A stretch of DNA of 59,917 nucleotides, taken from positions 1 to 59,917 of IMG/VR virus record IMGVR_UViG_3300005613_004609, one strand, 5' to 3'. Both the position numbers and the translations under genes were made by a program. Below the pieces are notes generated by a model, which saw nothing but the letters and a program-made list of their open reading frames with translations, was not told the origin of the DNA and did not search any database. This document shows positions 32,369 to 39,192 of this stretch, piece by piece. Positions within the stretch are counted from its first letter, which is position 1, and every line of letters starts with the position of its first letter. The stretch comes from a virus.

Positions 32369-32584
32369 TTATATTTCAACCACAGATACAGAAAGAATAT
32401 TATTACAGTTTGTAGGAATCTCAACAATGTTCTCAGCTATAACAATTTCTGGAAAAGAAAAGCGGCAACCAATCCCAGGAATGTCTTGGGCAAGGAAAGC
32501 CGCCTTTACTACAATTTTAACTTTACTCTTTTCAGGTGGAGCAAAGATCAATAATTCCGATTCTAAATAGTTTTGTTCTCCCAT
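32369..32584 (-). CDS. Small protein of unknown function (71 aa)
   Basis: ATG 32584 follows AGGAG. Beta-rich and hydrophobic (KSKVKIVVKAAFLAQDIPGIG). Last gene before the initiator leader. No family recognised. Confidence 0.55.
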   Translation of the reverse strand: MGEQNYLESELLIFAPPEKSKVKIVVKAAFLAQDIPGIGCRFSFPEIVIAENIVEIPTNCNNILSVSVVEI

Positions 32585-32803
32585 TTAGTTCTCCTCGTAT
32601 GGAAAATTTTCTAAGTCTTTTCTAATTCTGTCACACACAGCACAACGAAATCTGTTTCCCCGAGAGAAGTTAAGACCATCAGTTTGTATTTCTACTACTC
32701 TACCAAACTCGTCAAATTGTTCCACACACCAACCAAAGGCTCTAACATGTCTATAAACTTCATTCGTCTTTCCACAGTGTGGGCAAGTAGGAACTACTTT
32801 CAT
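32585..32803 (-). CDS. Small zinc-ribbon protein (72 aa)
   Basis: CPHC (residues 7-10) and CAVC (about 54-57) form a two-knuckle zinc ribbon. ATG 32803 follows AAGGAG. Possibly a nucleic-acid or protein adaptor; function unknown. Confidence 0.6.
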   Translation of the reverse strand: MKVVPTCPHCGKTNEVYRHVRAFGWCVEQFDEFGRVVEIQTDGLNFSRGNRFRCAVCDRIRKDLENFPYEEN

Positions 32804-32820
32804 TTGAAACTCCTTAGTGA

Positions 32821-33105
32821 TTACACGAAATCCGGTTTAGGCATTGAAGCATCAATCAAGTAACCTTCCAGTATGTTTATCTCATGTTGGATAGCGTCCC
32901 CACGTCTATCAAATCCAGTGGTTGAGAGTAGTCTATCCCCTGCAGGATCATGAACATACCAGAGGCCATTTTTATTATTAAATTTTACATTTGATGCTCT
33001 GGCTATTTTCTTAGTTGTAGCAACTTCCTCAAAAGGGTTATTATCATGATACAGGCACAGGGTTTCTGTTCCGTCAGCCGATATTTTAATCATAGTTTCT
33101 TTCAT
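32821..33105 (-). CDS. Hypothetical protein (94 aa)
   Basis: ATG 33105 follows GGAGACAAAAG; it overlaps the zinc-ribbon gene upstream by 4 bases. NNKNGLWYVHDPAGDRLL suggests a beta-hairpin fold. Family not recognised. Confidence 0.55.
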   Translation of the reverse strand: MKETMIKISADGTETLCLYHDNNPFEEVATTKKIARASNVKFNNKNGLWYVHDPAGDRLLSTTGFDRRGDAIQHEINILEGYLIDASMPKPDFV

Positions 33106-33281
33106 CTTTTGTCTCCATAAGTTGAAAGGTGAGAACGATCACCGATTACCCCATTCTTCCTAAGATACCCAAAGAACATAGCTCCACATTCAGGACACCT
33201 AACAACAACTGCAATGTCTTGATGCTTCTCACTATAGGTATCACCTATTTTCATTTTCTTACCACAATCAGGACACTTCAT
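33102..33281 (-). CDS. Small zinc-ribbon protein (59 aa)
   Basis: ATG 33281 follows GGAG at 6 bases; the frame is open to 33293. CPDC (3-6) and CPEC (about 30-33) give a rubredoxin-like ribbon. It directly follows the structured leader at 33282-33472, whose 3' stem ends one base before AUGGAG of its ribosome site, so its translation may be controlled by that leader. Confidence 0.6.
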   Translation of the reverse strand: MKCPDCGKKMKIGDTYSEKHQDIAVVVRCPECGAMFFGYLRKNGVIGDRSHLSTYGDKR

Positions 33282-33472
33282 TTTATTCTCCATTGGAACA
33301 TATCGAACATATCGAACAGTAGATCAGTATTGAGTTTCCTAAACTCTGTTCTTTATGTTCCATTAGTGTTCCATTAGTGTTCCATATTAAAAGTCGGTAG
33401 GGGCACCCAGGAAAGGAGGCTCTTAGGGAAACTCCGATAACCCTTGAGAGCAAGGAACCTGAACCCCCTACC
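33282..33472 (-). ncRNA. Structured leader RNA upstream of a zinc-ribbon gene
   Basis: On the minus strand GGTAGGGG and CCCCTACC (33465-33472 / 33396-33403) close a 77-base element that contains CCTTG-CTCT-CAAGG and a CAGG/CCTG helix. Downstream come three ATGGAACA repeats at 11-base steps, then a long hairpin with arms TGGAACATA/TATGTTCCA (33354-33362 / 33294-33302), GAACAG/CTGTTC and GAGTTT/AAACTC. The outer stem ends next to the ribosome site of 33102-33281. No known riboswitch consensus was recognised. Confidence 0.45.
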
Positions 33473-33480
33473 TTAAACAT

Positions 33481-33672
33481 TTAGCCTATTCCTGTATTAA
33501 CGGTACTTCCAGTATGAGCAAAATATTCAGGCTTTTTCTTCTCTTCCTCAATAGTTCCCAAGGCCTGAATTGTTTTGTTCATGAATTCCTTACACAGGCC
33601 ACCAGTGAAACCAACAGCATCGATCTCAACCTTCTGCCCGTCTTTGGATACTTTTATTTCTACTTCTTTCAT
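33481..33672 (-). CDS. DUF2997-like protein (63 aa)
   Basis: MKEVEIKVSKDGQKVEIDAV followed by GFTGGLCKEFMNKTIQALGT matches the small DUF2997 family, usually found next to DUF1257 (Ycf35-like), which is exactly the next gene here. ATG 33672 follows GGAGGGG. Biochemical role of the pair is unknown. Confidence 0.7.
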   Translation of the reverse strand: MKEVEIKVSKDGQKVEIDAVGFTGGLCKEFMNKTIQALGTIEEEKKKPEYFAHTGSTVNTGIG

Positions 33673-33687
33673 TACCCCTCCAGTTAA

Positions 33688-34074
33688 TTACATAGTAGAA
33701 ACACGCATAAGCATGCTTCCGTCCGGTTGTTCAGTTACCATATTTACCATGCCTCCACTGGCACCAACCTGTTTTTTAATGACACCAACAGAGTAGTCCC
33801 GAGTGAGACGCCCACCGTTTGCACCTATTTTATTGGAGAATCTACTGTAATTCGTATCATTATCCATGTGAAGTTTAAAGCCACCACCTTCACGGGTTAA
33901 ATAGGCACCAACACCACTAACACCTTTCAGGGATAGAGTTGCTTCAACAGGAGCCCCTCTAAATTTGAAGTTGGAATCCTGATTCGCGTGATATTCAATA
34001 TCCTGATTTCTGCAGGTATTTTTGAATACTGCTAAGTCAGATATTTCTATCCCTAATTTCATCCAGAATGACAT
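33688..34074 (-). CDS. DUF1257 (Ycf35-like) protein (128 aa)
   Basis: A beta-rich protein starting SFWMKLGIEISDLAVFKNTC with GVGAYLTREGGGFKLHMDND, the pattern of DUF1257/Ycf35. Known partners in phages and cyanobacteria are DUF2997 and sometimes AAA ATPases. ATG 34074 follows GGAGGAA. The 16-base gap to DUF2997 suggests co-translation. Confidence 0.7.
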   Translation of the reverse strand: MSFWMKLGIEISDLAVFKNTCRNQDIEYHANQDSNFKFRGAPVEATLSLKGVSGVGAYLTREGGGFKLHMDNDTNYSRFSNKIGANGGRLTRDYSVGVIKKQVGASGGMVNMVTEQPDGSMLMRVSTM

Positions 34075-34123
34075 ATTAATTCCTCCTAAATTTAAAAGTT
34101 AAAAGTTAATATCCAAAATAAAC

Positions 34124-34636
34124 TCACCTCCTTTTCTTTATTTGTTTTTTCTTGCCATACAGTCTAACATGTCTGATATTTTTCCGGATTTCTGATCTGT
34201 CAATTGTGATCATTTTCCGGAGAGTCTGCAGAGGTAACATTTCCTGTTTTCTCATAAAAGACCATGATACAGATTCCTTATCAAGAAGATCAAGAACCTC
34301 TTTCTTTTTTAAGAAGTGGCCCTTTGCTTTGAAGTAAAAATTCGTCTTCTGTGTAAATGGACGAATTGTGATCATAGGAGCAACCCCGTCTTCCATTTCA
34401 AAGTAAAAACTGAAAAATAAAGTTGCTTCCCCAAAGCCCTGACTACTAACAAAGACTTTCACCACAGAAGCATTCGTAAAATACTCTGGATAGTCACGTC
34501 TTTTCTGCATGACTACACCCTCTTTACGAAGTTGGTAGAAAGGGACCTCTTTCCCATCTATCAGAAAGAACAACAAAAATTTTTCCTGGGAATGCGTCCC
34601 AGTTCGTATTGCGCCACCGTCAAATTCTAAATCCAT
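34124..34636 (-). CDS. Hypothetical protein (170 aa)
   Basis: ATG 34636 follows GGAGG at 6 bases; a longer frame from 34675 would overlap the promoter. Soluble, ending in a basic tail (YGKKKQIKKRR). It heads the small operon 34124-31078. No motif recognised. Confidence 0.55.
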   Translation of the reverse strand: MDLEFDGGAIRTGTHSQEKFLLFFLIDGKEVPFYQLRKEGVVMQKRRDYPEYFTNASVVKVFVSSQGFGEATLFFSFYFEMEDGVAPMITIRPFTQKTNFYFKAKGHFLKKKEVLDLLDKESVSWSFMRKQEMLPLQTLRKMITIDRSEIRKNIRHVRLYGKKKQIKKRR

Positions 34637-34665
34637 TATGTCCTCCATTTTTAATAATTGATTGG

Positions 34666-34694
34666 ACAGTACCACAATTAAAAAGTTTTGTCAA
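34666..34694 (-). promoter_or_regulatory. Sigma-70-like promoter
   Basis: TTGACA (34689-34694), 17-base spacer, TACTGT (34666-34671). A palindrome copy lies just upstream at 34717-34730, where an activator or repressor could act. Confidence 0.5.
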
Positions 34695-34716
34695 GGTTTT
34701 GAAAAAAAAAAAAGAT

Positions 34717-34730
34717 TGCAAGCGCCTGCA
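34717..34730. repeat. Dispersed palindrome variant copy 11 (TGCAAGCGCCTGCA)
   Basis: One-arm variant in the gap upstream of the promoter at 34666-34694, next to an A12 tract. Confidence 0.7.
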
Positions 34731-34753
34731 ATTAAGAGACGCTTACAATTATG

Positions 34754-35161
34754 TCAGGGTAGTTTGAATAGTTCTTCGTCCTCGCCAGGATAGAGACCTC
34801 CTGGTTTTAGCGATTCAGGTAATTCCATTTCATCCAATTCTGGATAGCCTCCTGCAAGTGCAGCATGCCAACCAAGTTCAGTGTTTCCAGTTTGTGCCCG
34901 AACTTTAGGCGGATATTTAGAATAGTCTTTAGATTCATCCTCAACAATATCCTCTTCAGCCTCTTCGGGTATAGTGTCATTCCAGGAGCCACTCGAACCA
35001 AGAAGGTACTCTTCTTTCTTTGTACCTTTCTCCCATTGAGAATAACAGGCAGCAACACGAGCATCCGCTTTCAGACTTGAGTTTTCATCAACCAAGAATT
35101 GGATGCACCTTGAGACAAATTTACTTTGTGTCTCTCCTTTATTTGGAGTTGGAAGTGGCAT
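34754..35161 (-). CDS. Phage structural-region protein (135 aa)
   Basis: The opening MPLPTPNKGETQSKFVSRCI, then DENSSLKADARVAACYSQW, is a recurring pattern in phage proteins near portal and head genes (MPLPTPKKGE ... SRCM ... AICYSQW). The rest is acidic and proline-rich, likely disordered. ATG 35161 follows GGAG. Precise role unknown. Confidence 0.55.
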   Translation of the reverse strand: MPLPTPNKGETQSKFVSRCIQFLVDENSSLKADARVAACYSQWEKGTKKEEYLLGSSGSWNDTIPEEAEEDIVEDESKDYSKYPPKVRAQTGNTELGWHAALAGGYPELDEMELPESLKPGGLYPGEDEELFKLP

Positions 35162-35163
35162 AA

Positions 35164-35346
35164 TTATCTCCTTCTACCACGGCCTCTATTTGTCCCATGT
35201 CCAGGCCTTGTAACAGGGTTAGCCGGAGGAGTACCAACAGGACCGGCTCCATTACCAGTTCCCAGGCCACGTCCAGTGCCACCACTCCTAATTTTTTTAC
35301 CTCCAGGGCAACCTTTATTTCCCCAGGGCACACCATTATTTGCCAT
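35164..35346 (-). CDS. Glycine-rich small protein (60 aa)
   Basis: ATG 35346 follows AAAGGAGG. After MANNGVPWGNKGCPGGKK, the chain is G, P and R-rich (GRGLGTGNGAGPVGTPP) and ends RGRGRRR. Low complexity; perhaps a DNA-binding or assembly peptide. Unassigned. Confidence 0.5.
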   Translation of the reverse strand: MANNGVPWGNKGCPGGKKIRSGGTGRGLGTGNGAGPVGTPPANPVTRPGHGTNRGRGRRR

Positions 35347-35362
35347 TTCTACATCACCTCCT

Positions 35363-35623
35363 TTATTTATTAACGCTTTTATGTCTCTTTTTCCAATACC
35401 GAGGAAACACTTCCCAAGGTTTTTGAATAAAATAACATTCACAGGCCCTGAATCTTGCCATTTTATACTCTCTAATCAAATGCCAACGTTTATACCAGGG
35501 CAGTCCAAACATTGAATTAAAACTTGCCCACCATTCGTTATTTACTCCAAACCGATACGTTCGAAATAGTAGGTGGATTATAAGTTTCCAATTTTTCAGC
35601 AACTTCCTCCTTATTATGGACAC
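35363..35623 (-). CDS. Hypothetical aromatic, basic protein (up to 86 aa)
   Basis: The start is unclear: GTG 35623 lacks a site, whereas an AGGAGG lies inside the frame before TTG/CTG codons (about 35600). Rich in W, Y, R and K (WYKRWHLIREYKMARFRACECYF). Real coding is probable from neighbour spacing, but not certain. Confidence 0.4.
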   Translation of the reverse strand: MSIIRRKLLKNWKLIIHLLFRTYRFGVNNEWWASFNSMFGLPWYKRWHLIREYKMARFRACECYFIQKPWEVFPRYWKKRHKSVNK

Positions 35624-35629
35624 TCAAAT

Positions 35630-35971
35630 TTACTCACCGCGCTGTGCTTTCTCTTCCTCGCAGAAAATACAAAATGTGGGATTCCACATCGGCCTTCCAC
35701 ATTCAGGGCAGATATTATCAATATTCATCGAATTGCCTTGTTGGATCATCCCGACTTTTCTGAGACGTTCGATCCATTCCTCGGGTGAATTAAAGACAAT
35801 ACGTTTCCCACCATCATATTGATTAAGTATAGTTGCATAATGACTCTGCAACTTTAAACTCTCTTTAAGCGCAATTTCTATCTCTTTTATGATCCTCCAA
35901 CACCAGAGCTCAAGGTGGAGCAACTCCTCCTTTAACTCCGTAGCAGTAAAACTTTTCAAACGGTCAGCCAT
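35630..35971 (-). CDS. Coiled-coil protein with C-terminal zinc ribbon (113 aa)
   Basis: ATG 35971 follows GGAGGACATT. Residues 8-50 (TATELKEELLHLELWCWRII) are helical; CPEC and CIFC near the end form a zinc ribbon. It may be an adaptor; no family recognised. Confidence 0.55.
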   Translation of the reverse strand: MADRLKSFTATELKEELLHLELWCWRIIKEIEIALKESLKLQSHYATILNQYDGGKRIVFNSPEEWIERLRKVGMIQQGNSMNIDNICPECGRPMWNPTFCIFCEEEKAQRGE

Positions 35972-36108
35972 AATGTCCTCCATATTTAAATTATTCTTTA
36001 TATCTAAACCAGCGTTTTCCTGGTGATTTCCAGAATGGTAATTTACAAGTTCTTCCCGTCTCTTCATGCTGCCAAGATTTCCAGAACCAACCAGTCAATT
36101 TCATACAA

Positions 36109-36366
36109 TTAAGAATTTTTCGATTCTTCATTACTTATTTCCGTCCATATTATGTCACTCAGAACACTCTCGAAAAGACTGTTGTTAGAAGTTGGGAGAG
36201 CCTTAAACAGGTATTCCCCATCAACAAAGTCTCTCGGAGTGGTCAAAAGTCTTCTAACTTCTTCTATAAGTCTCGGATTTCCTTTAACTCTAAATTTTGC
36301 CAGTCTCTTTTTATTCCAACTAACCTCACCCTTACCACCCTTATAGAATATAGTTACCCGTTTCAT
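36109..36366 (-). CDS. Hypothetical protein (85 aa)
   Basis: ATG 36366 follows AGGAGAGGG and its promoter lies at 36410-36438. Beta start (MKRVTIFYKGGKGEVSWNKK), then helices. First gene of a short operon (36366 to about 34754). Function unknown. Confidence 0.55.
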   Translation of the reverse strand: MKRVTIFYKGGKGEVSWNKKRLAKFRVKGNPRLIEEVRRLLTTPRDFVDGEYLFKALPTSNNSLFESVLSDIIWTEISNEESKNS

Positions 36367-36409
36367 ATTGTAAATCCCTCTCCTATGTTTATTAAATCAC
36401 CACAATACA

Positions 36410-36438
36410 AGTTTAATATATAGTTTATTTTTTGTCAA
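36410..36438 (-). promoter_or_regulatory. Sigma-70-like promoter
   Basis: TTGACA (36433-36438), 17-base spacer with A-tract, TAAACT (36410-36415). Upstream of the gene at 36109-36366. Confidence 0.6.
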
Positions 36439-36476
36439 GGTTTTTCTTCGTTTCTTTGTATGGGATCATTTCACTT

Positions 36477-36530
36477 TTATTCATCCTTTTTCAGCCAAGA
36501 AGCTTCGCTTTTCCAGAATATATCAATCAT
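36477..36530 (-). CDS. Possible 17-residue peptide
   Basis: ATG 36530 is preceded by GGAGGGATAAA, a good site, and encodes MIDIFWKSEASWLKKDE. Coupled to the stop of 36532-36726. Too short to be sure. Confidence 0.3.
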   Translation of the reverse strand: MIDIFWKSEASWLKKDE

Positions 36531-36531
36531 T

Positions 36532-36726
36532 TTATCCCTCCATTAATTTTTTCAGTTCTTTCTCGCCTTGCTTAATCATATTTTGGTCTTTTTTATTTAG
36601 TTCCTTAAAATGAGTTTTACTTTGAACCCGTTTAACAAAGGCAAATCTGCTCTCTAAACTCATATCTGTAATAGTCGGCATTGCCATTATTCTACCAACC
36701 TTTCTACTTAAACTTGGAGTCATCAT
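36532..36726 (-). CDS. Small basic protein (64 aa)
   Basis: ATG 36726/36723 follows AGGGGG of the upstream gene end. Helical, with many K and Q in the second half (KKDQNMIKQGEKELKKL). Function unknown; directly after the MuF/ART gene, so perhaps its immunity or accessory partner (guess by position). Confidence 0.45.
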   Translation of the reverse strand: MMTPSLSRKVGRIMAMPTITDMSLESRFAFVKRVQSKTHFKELNKKDQNMIKQGEKELKKLMEG

Positions 36727-36728
36727 TA

Positions 36729-37583
36729 TTAATCCCCCTGTACTAAAACTGCACCTCTATTCAATATCACCATTTGTTTATCACTTGCCACCCTAATAGC
36801 ATCATACCCTCTAAGCATAGCATAATGTCCAGGGTCCTTTGTCATATTCCGCAATAAATCCAAATAAGCAAGAGACTCGTTACTATCAACTCTCTCCCAT
36901 AAATTCTCTAAGAATTGTTTCGAGCCAGTATCCTCTACCATTAGCTTCTGCAGATCATCATAATCTACCACCCTCGCACCCTTTTTTAATTGCATTCTTA
37001 ATAAAGCATCCTTACCCCCAGTACAGTATAATTCACCCATACCCTTTGCACCGGCACCGTATCCAACGTAAGCTCCTCCATCTCCATAAATTCCTGTACC
37101 ACAATAAAAATCCCCAGTTTTAAACTGTTCCGCGAATTTAGGATCACCGAGACCTCTCCATAGTTCTGGAAATTCTTCCTTACTATTTTTTAATTCAGAT
37201 TCAAAGACCTTCTTCGATACCACAGTAGGTTTAGCGTCATACTTTTTTATATTTGAAAGTTTTTTCCCAATAAGGTCTTGTCCTGTACTATCAGCACGTT
37301 TATATCTGAAACCCAAATATCTCTCTTCTAAATGCTTAAAATCATTTGGCTTTAATCTTGACAAGCCCTTCTCTGCAGATGTCTCTATTTTCGGGATTTC
37401 TGATGGAGGTGTAGTAAAAGTCTCTGTCCTTATCTTTTTCCAGAGCATAACCAGGTCGCATCGGCATTTCGGGTGAAAGGGTGGTAACAGTCCCATAGCT
37501 CTTATTTCATCAAGAGTCTTATTATCAAGATCACCTACCCTTGGAAAGGCTCCCATTTTAGAAATAGAATCAGCAACAGCCAT
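36729..37583 (-). CDS. MuF C-terminal piece fused to an ADP-ribosyltransferase-like domain (284 aa)
   Basis: Residues 1-50 contain the end of a MuF/SPP1-gp7 head domain (MGLLPPFHPKCRCDL, with the HPxCRC signature). From about residue 138 a putative ADP-ribosyltransferase fold follows: LWRGLGDPKF (R143 as NAD-binding R), CGTGIYGDGGAYVGYG (aromatic loop) and GELYC, then DAIRVAS...MVILN. Such MuF-ART proteins may be ejected with DNA and modify host proteins. The MuF N-terminal half lies separately at 38173-39090, with about 0.6 kb of small genes between. ART identity is from pattern, not confirmed catalytic residues. Confidence 0.6.
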   Translation of the reverse strand: MAVADSISKMGAFPRVGDLDNKTLDEIRAMGLLPPFHPKCRCDLVMLWKKIRTETFTTPPSEIPKIETSAEKGLSRLKPNDFKHLEERYLGFRYKRADSTGQDLIGKKLSNIKKYDAKPTVVSKKVFESELKNSKEEFPELWRGLGDPKFAEQFKTGDFYCGTGIYGDGGAYVGYGAGAKGMGELYCTGGKDALLRMQLKKGARVVDYDDLQKLMVEDTGSKQFLENLWERVDSNESLAYLDLLRNMTKDPGHYAMLRGYDAIRVASDKQMVILNRGAVLVQGD

Positions 37584-37584
37584 A

Positions 37585-37911
37585 TTATTTGAGCCTCTTA
37601 TTAATCCTCTCTTGAACTCTCTTCTTAGATTCCCTTAATCTTTCGTATTCCTCAACTAGAGTATAATCATCTGGATTTTCTCGCATCAAGCGCCGGTAGA
37701 CAATTAGCTCTTGATTAATCCTTTCCAGGAGAGTCATATCGAATTGAATAAATATCTTCTTTTGAAAGGAATCAAGTGTTGTCACGACTTTAGCTTCCAG
37801 GTGTACCAGGTCCTTGCTTGAAGCTATATGTTCCTCACAAGTTGTTATTCCTGCAGCCAGTCCAACCAGGATACCAGCTGTTACTAATCCTTTCCAGAAT
37901 ACATCAGTCAT
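37585..37911 (-). CDS. Membrane-anchored coiled-coil protein (108 aa)
   Basis: An N-terminal hydrophobic segment (FWKGLVTAGILVGLAAGITTC, with a Cys after it) is followed by a charged helical region (ERLRESKKRVQERINKRL). This resembles Rz-like or spanin-type anchors, but could be any single-pass protein. It sits between the two MuF halves; start overlaps upstream TGA (ATGA). Confidence 0.45.
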   Translation of the reverse strand: MTDVFWKGLVTAGILVGLAAGITTCEEHIASSKDLVHLEAKVVTTLDSFQKKIFIQFDMTLLERINQELIVYRRLMRENPDDYTLVEEYERLRESKKRVQERINKRLK

Positions 37912-38012
37912 TTTTTCTTCCCCTTTTTTATAACAGTAATAAAATCAGTTTCCTTATCAGCAAATCTCGATAAGAATTTTCTCTCCTTAGTTGTAACTTT
38001 TTTCTTCGCCAT
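37908..38012 (-). CDS. Very basic 34-residue protein
   Basis: ATG 38012 follows GGGAGGTG. MAKKKVTTKERKFLSRFADK then a K-rich end. The stop overlaps the next start (ATGA). Too short for standard tables but with clear signals. Confidence 0.5.
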   Translation of the reverse strand: MAKKKVTTKERKFLSRFADKETDFITVIKKGKKK

Positions 38013-38014
38013 TA

Positions 38015-38128
38015 TCACCTCCCGCATCGACCAATTTCTTTCAGATCGACAACTAACATTTCCTTAGCTTTGTCTGATTGATATAAATTAATCATTTGTT
38101 TCTTTGTACCAACAACCTCAAGTTGCAT
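38015..38128 (-). CDS. Small 37-residue protein
   Basis: ATG 38128 follows AGGGAGAGC; the frame reads MQLEVVGTKKQMINLYQSDK and ends at 38015, 2 bases before the next gene's span. Possible fragment of the DNA that separates the MuF halves. Confidence 0.45.
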   Translation of the reverse strand: MQLEVVGTKKQMINLYQSDKAKEMLVVDLKEIGRCGR

Positions 38129-38172
38129 TTCTTGCTCTCCCTGACTTCTTGGGTGTCTTTGGCAGATGGACT

Positions 38173-39090
38173 TTATCCTGAGAAATAATCACAATATTCA
38201 GGAGTTTCAGCTTTTCCATGAGGGCACAGAGTTGTAAAGAATTTATTCATATTGTCATATGCTTGCTGGACACTAAAAGTTTTACCATCCAGAATAGAAC
38301 AGACCTTACACGTTCTACGGTCATTTTGTGCTATAACCTGATACTCAGTAACACCATGAGTATGCGCCATTTGTATTCCAGTGTAAGCCCATGCTCTTCC
38401 TGCATAAACGTCAGAGACATTTTCAAAGTACTTTTCCGGAAGGTCCTTTATACCACGGATACGTTCCTTGAGAGCATGTTTTGTCAAGAGCCTTTCTTTC
38501 TCATCCATTTCTGTAATCTTAATCATTCGTTGTACTTCAGGGTGGAGAATCCTGTCAGGATATTCCTTTGTAAACGCAGCCACATGATCAGACAAGGCCT
38601 CAGTAGAATACTTATGCCAGGCATCCGTGGTTATCCCGTCAGCTTTCTTTTTCGCCTCTCGTATTTGTTTTTTCTGTTGTCTCCCAAAATAGTTCGAGGC
38701 CCTCTCTTGCGTTATTGCAAGCAATTGCAGAATTTTATCTTGCACGTCCTCCCAAACTTTAGTGCCAGAATTCCTATATTTTTTAAAGGCCTTTTCAATT
38801 TTCTTCGGATTAACAGAGATGTTACCAGTGAGAGTGAAAGAACTTATAATTTCTTTTGTGAGTTTTGAGAAGTGTTTTTTGAGTGCTTTCCTGAATATTC
38901 CAGTCATTAATTCAACTTCTGGATCATACATTGCCTGTCCCTTGACAGCCTTCAGAACATCAAAGGCCAGATCAAAATTATCTACCATCTTGACATGTCC
39001 GGTAAGTATCAAAAATGATAAATCAAAGGAATCCAGATCAAGAAGTTCCTCTTCTGTTGGTATAGTATCATTTAGACTTGTTTCAACCAT
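38173..39090 (-). CDS. MuF/SPP1-gp7-like minor head protein, N-terminal part (305 aa)
   Basis: After helices, residues about 240-290 show GIQMAHTHGVTEYQVIAQND, RRTCKVCSILDGKTFSV, the core of the MuF head domain (metal-binding Cys pair), followed by TLCPHGKAETPEYC. The usual PPxHPNCRC end is absent here and found in 36729-37583. ATG 39090 follows GAGGG. It is next to the portal, where MuF proteins belong. Palindrome variant copy 12 lies inside. Confidence 0.65.
   Translation of the reverse strand: MVETSLNDTIPTEEELLDLDSFDLSFLILTGHVKMVDNFDLAFDVLKAVKGQAMYDPEVELMTGIFRKALKKHFSKLTKEIISSFTLTGNISVNPKKIEKAFKKYRNSGTKVWEDVQDKILQLLAITQERASNYFGRQQKKQIREAKKKADGITTDAWHKYSTEALSDHVAAFTKEYPDRILHPEVQRMIKITEMDEKERLLTKHALKERIRGIKDLPEKYFENVSDVYAGRAWAYTGIQMAHTHGVTEYQVIAQNDRRTCKVCSILDGKTFSVQQAYDNMNKFFTTLCPHGKAETPEYCDYFSG
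38716..38729. repeat. Dispersed palindrome variant copy 12 (TGCAAGCAATTGCA)
   Basis: Centre altered (GCA instead of GCG); inside the MuF N-terminal gene, read as LQLLAI. Confidence 0.7.
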
Positions 39091-39192
39091 CAAAATCCCT
39101 CGCCAGGCTACAAAAACAAGGCCAAGGCTGTCAGTTAGTATTCCTGGTATGGTTATATGTAGGTCAGTATAAGAAAATCGTAAGCAGGGCCT

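Noticed and set aside
33283-33480. 65-codon minus-strand frame
   Set aside because: Covers the structured leader; amino acids follow the stems and repeats, and no good start site is seen.
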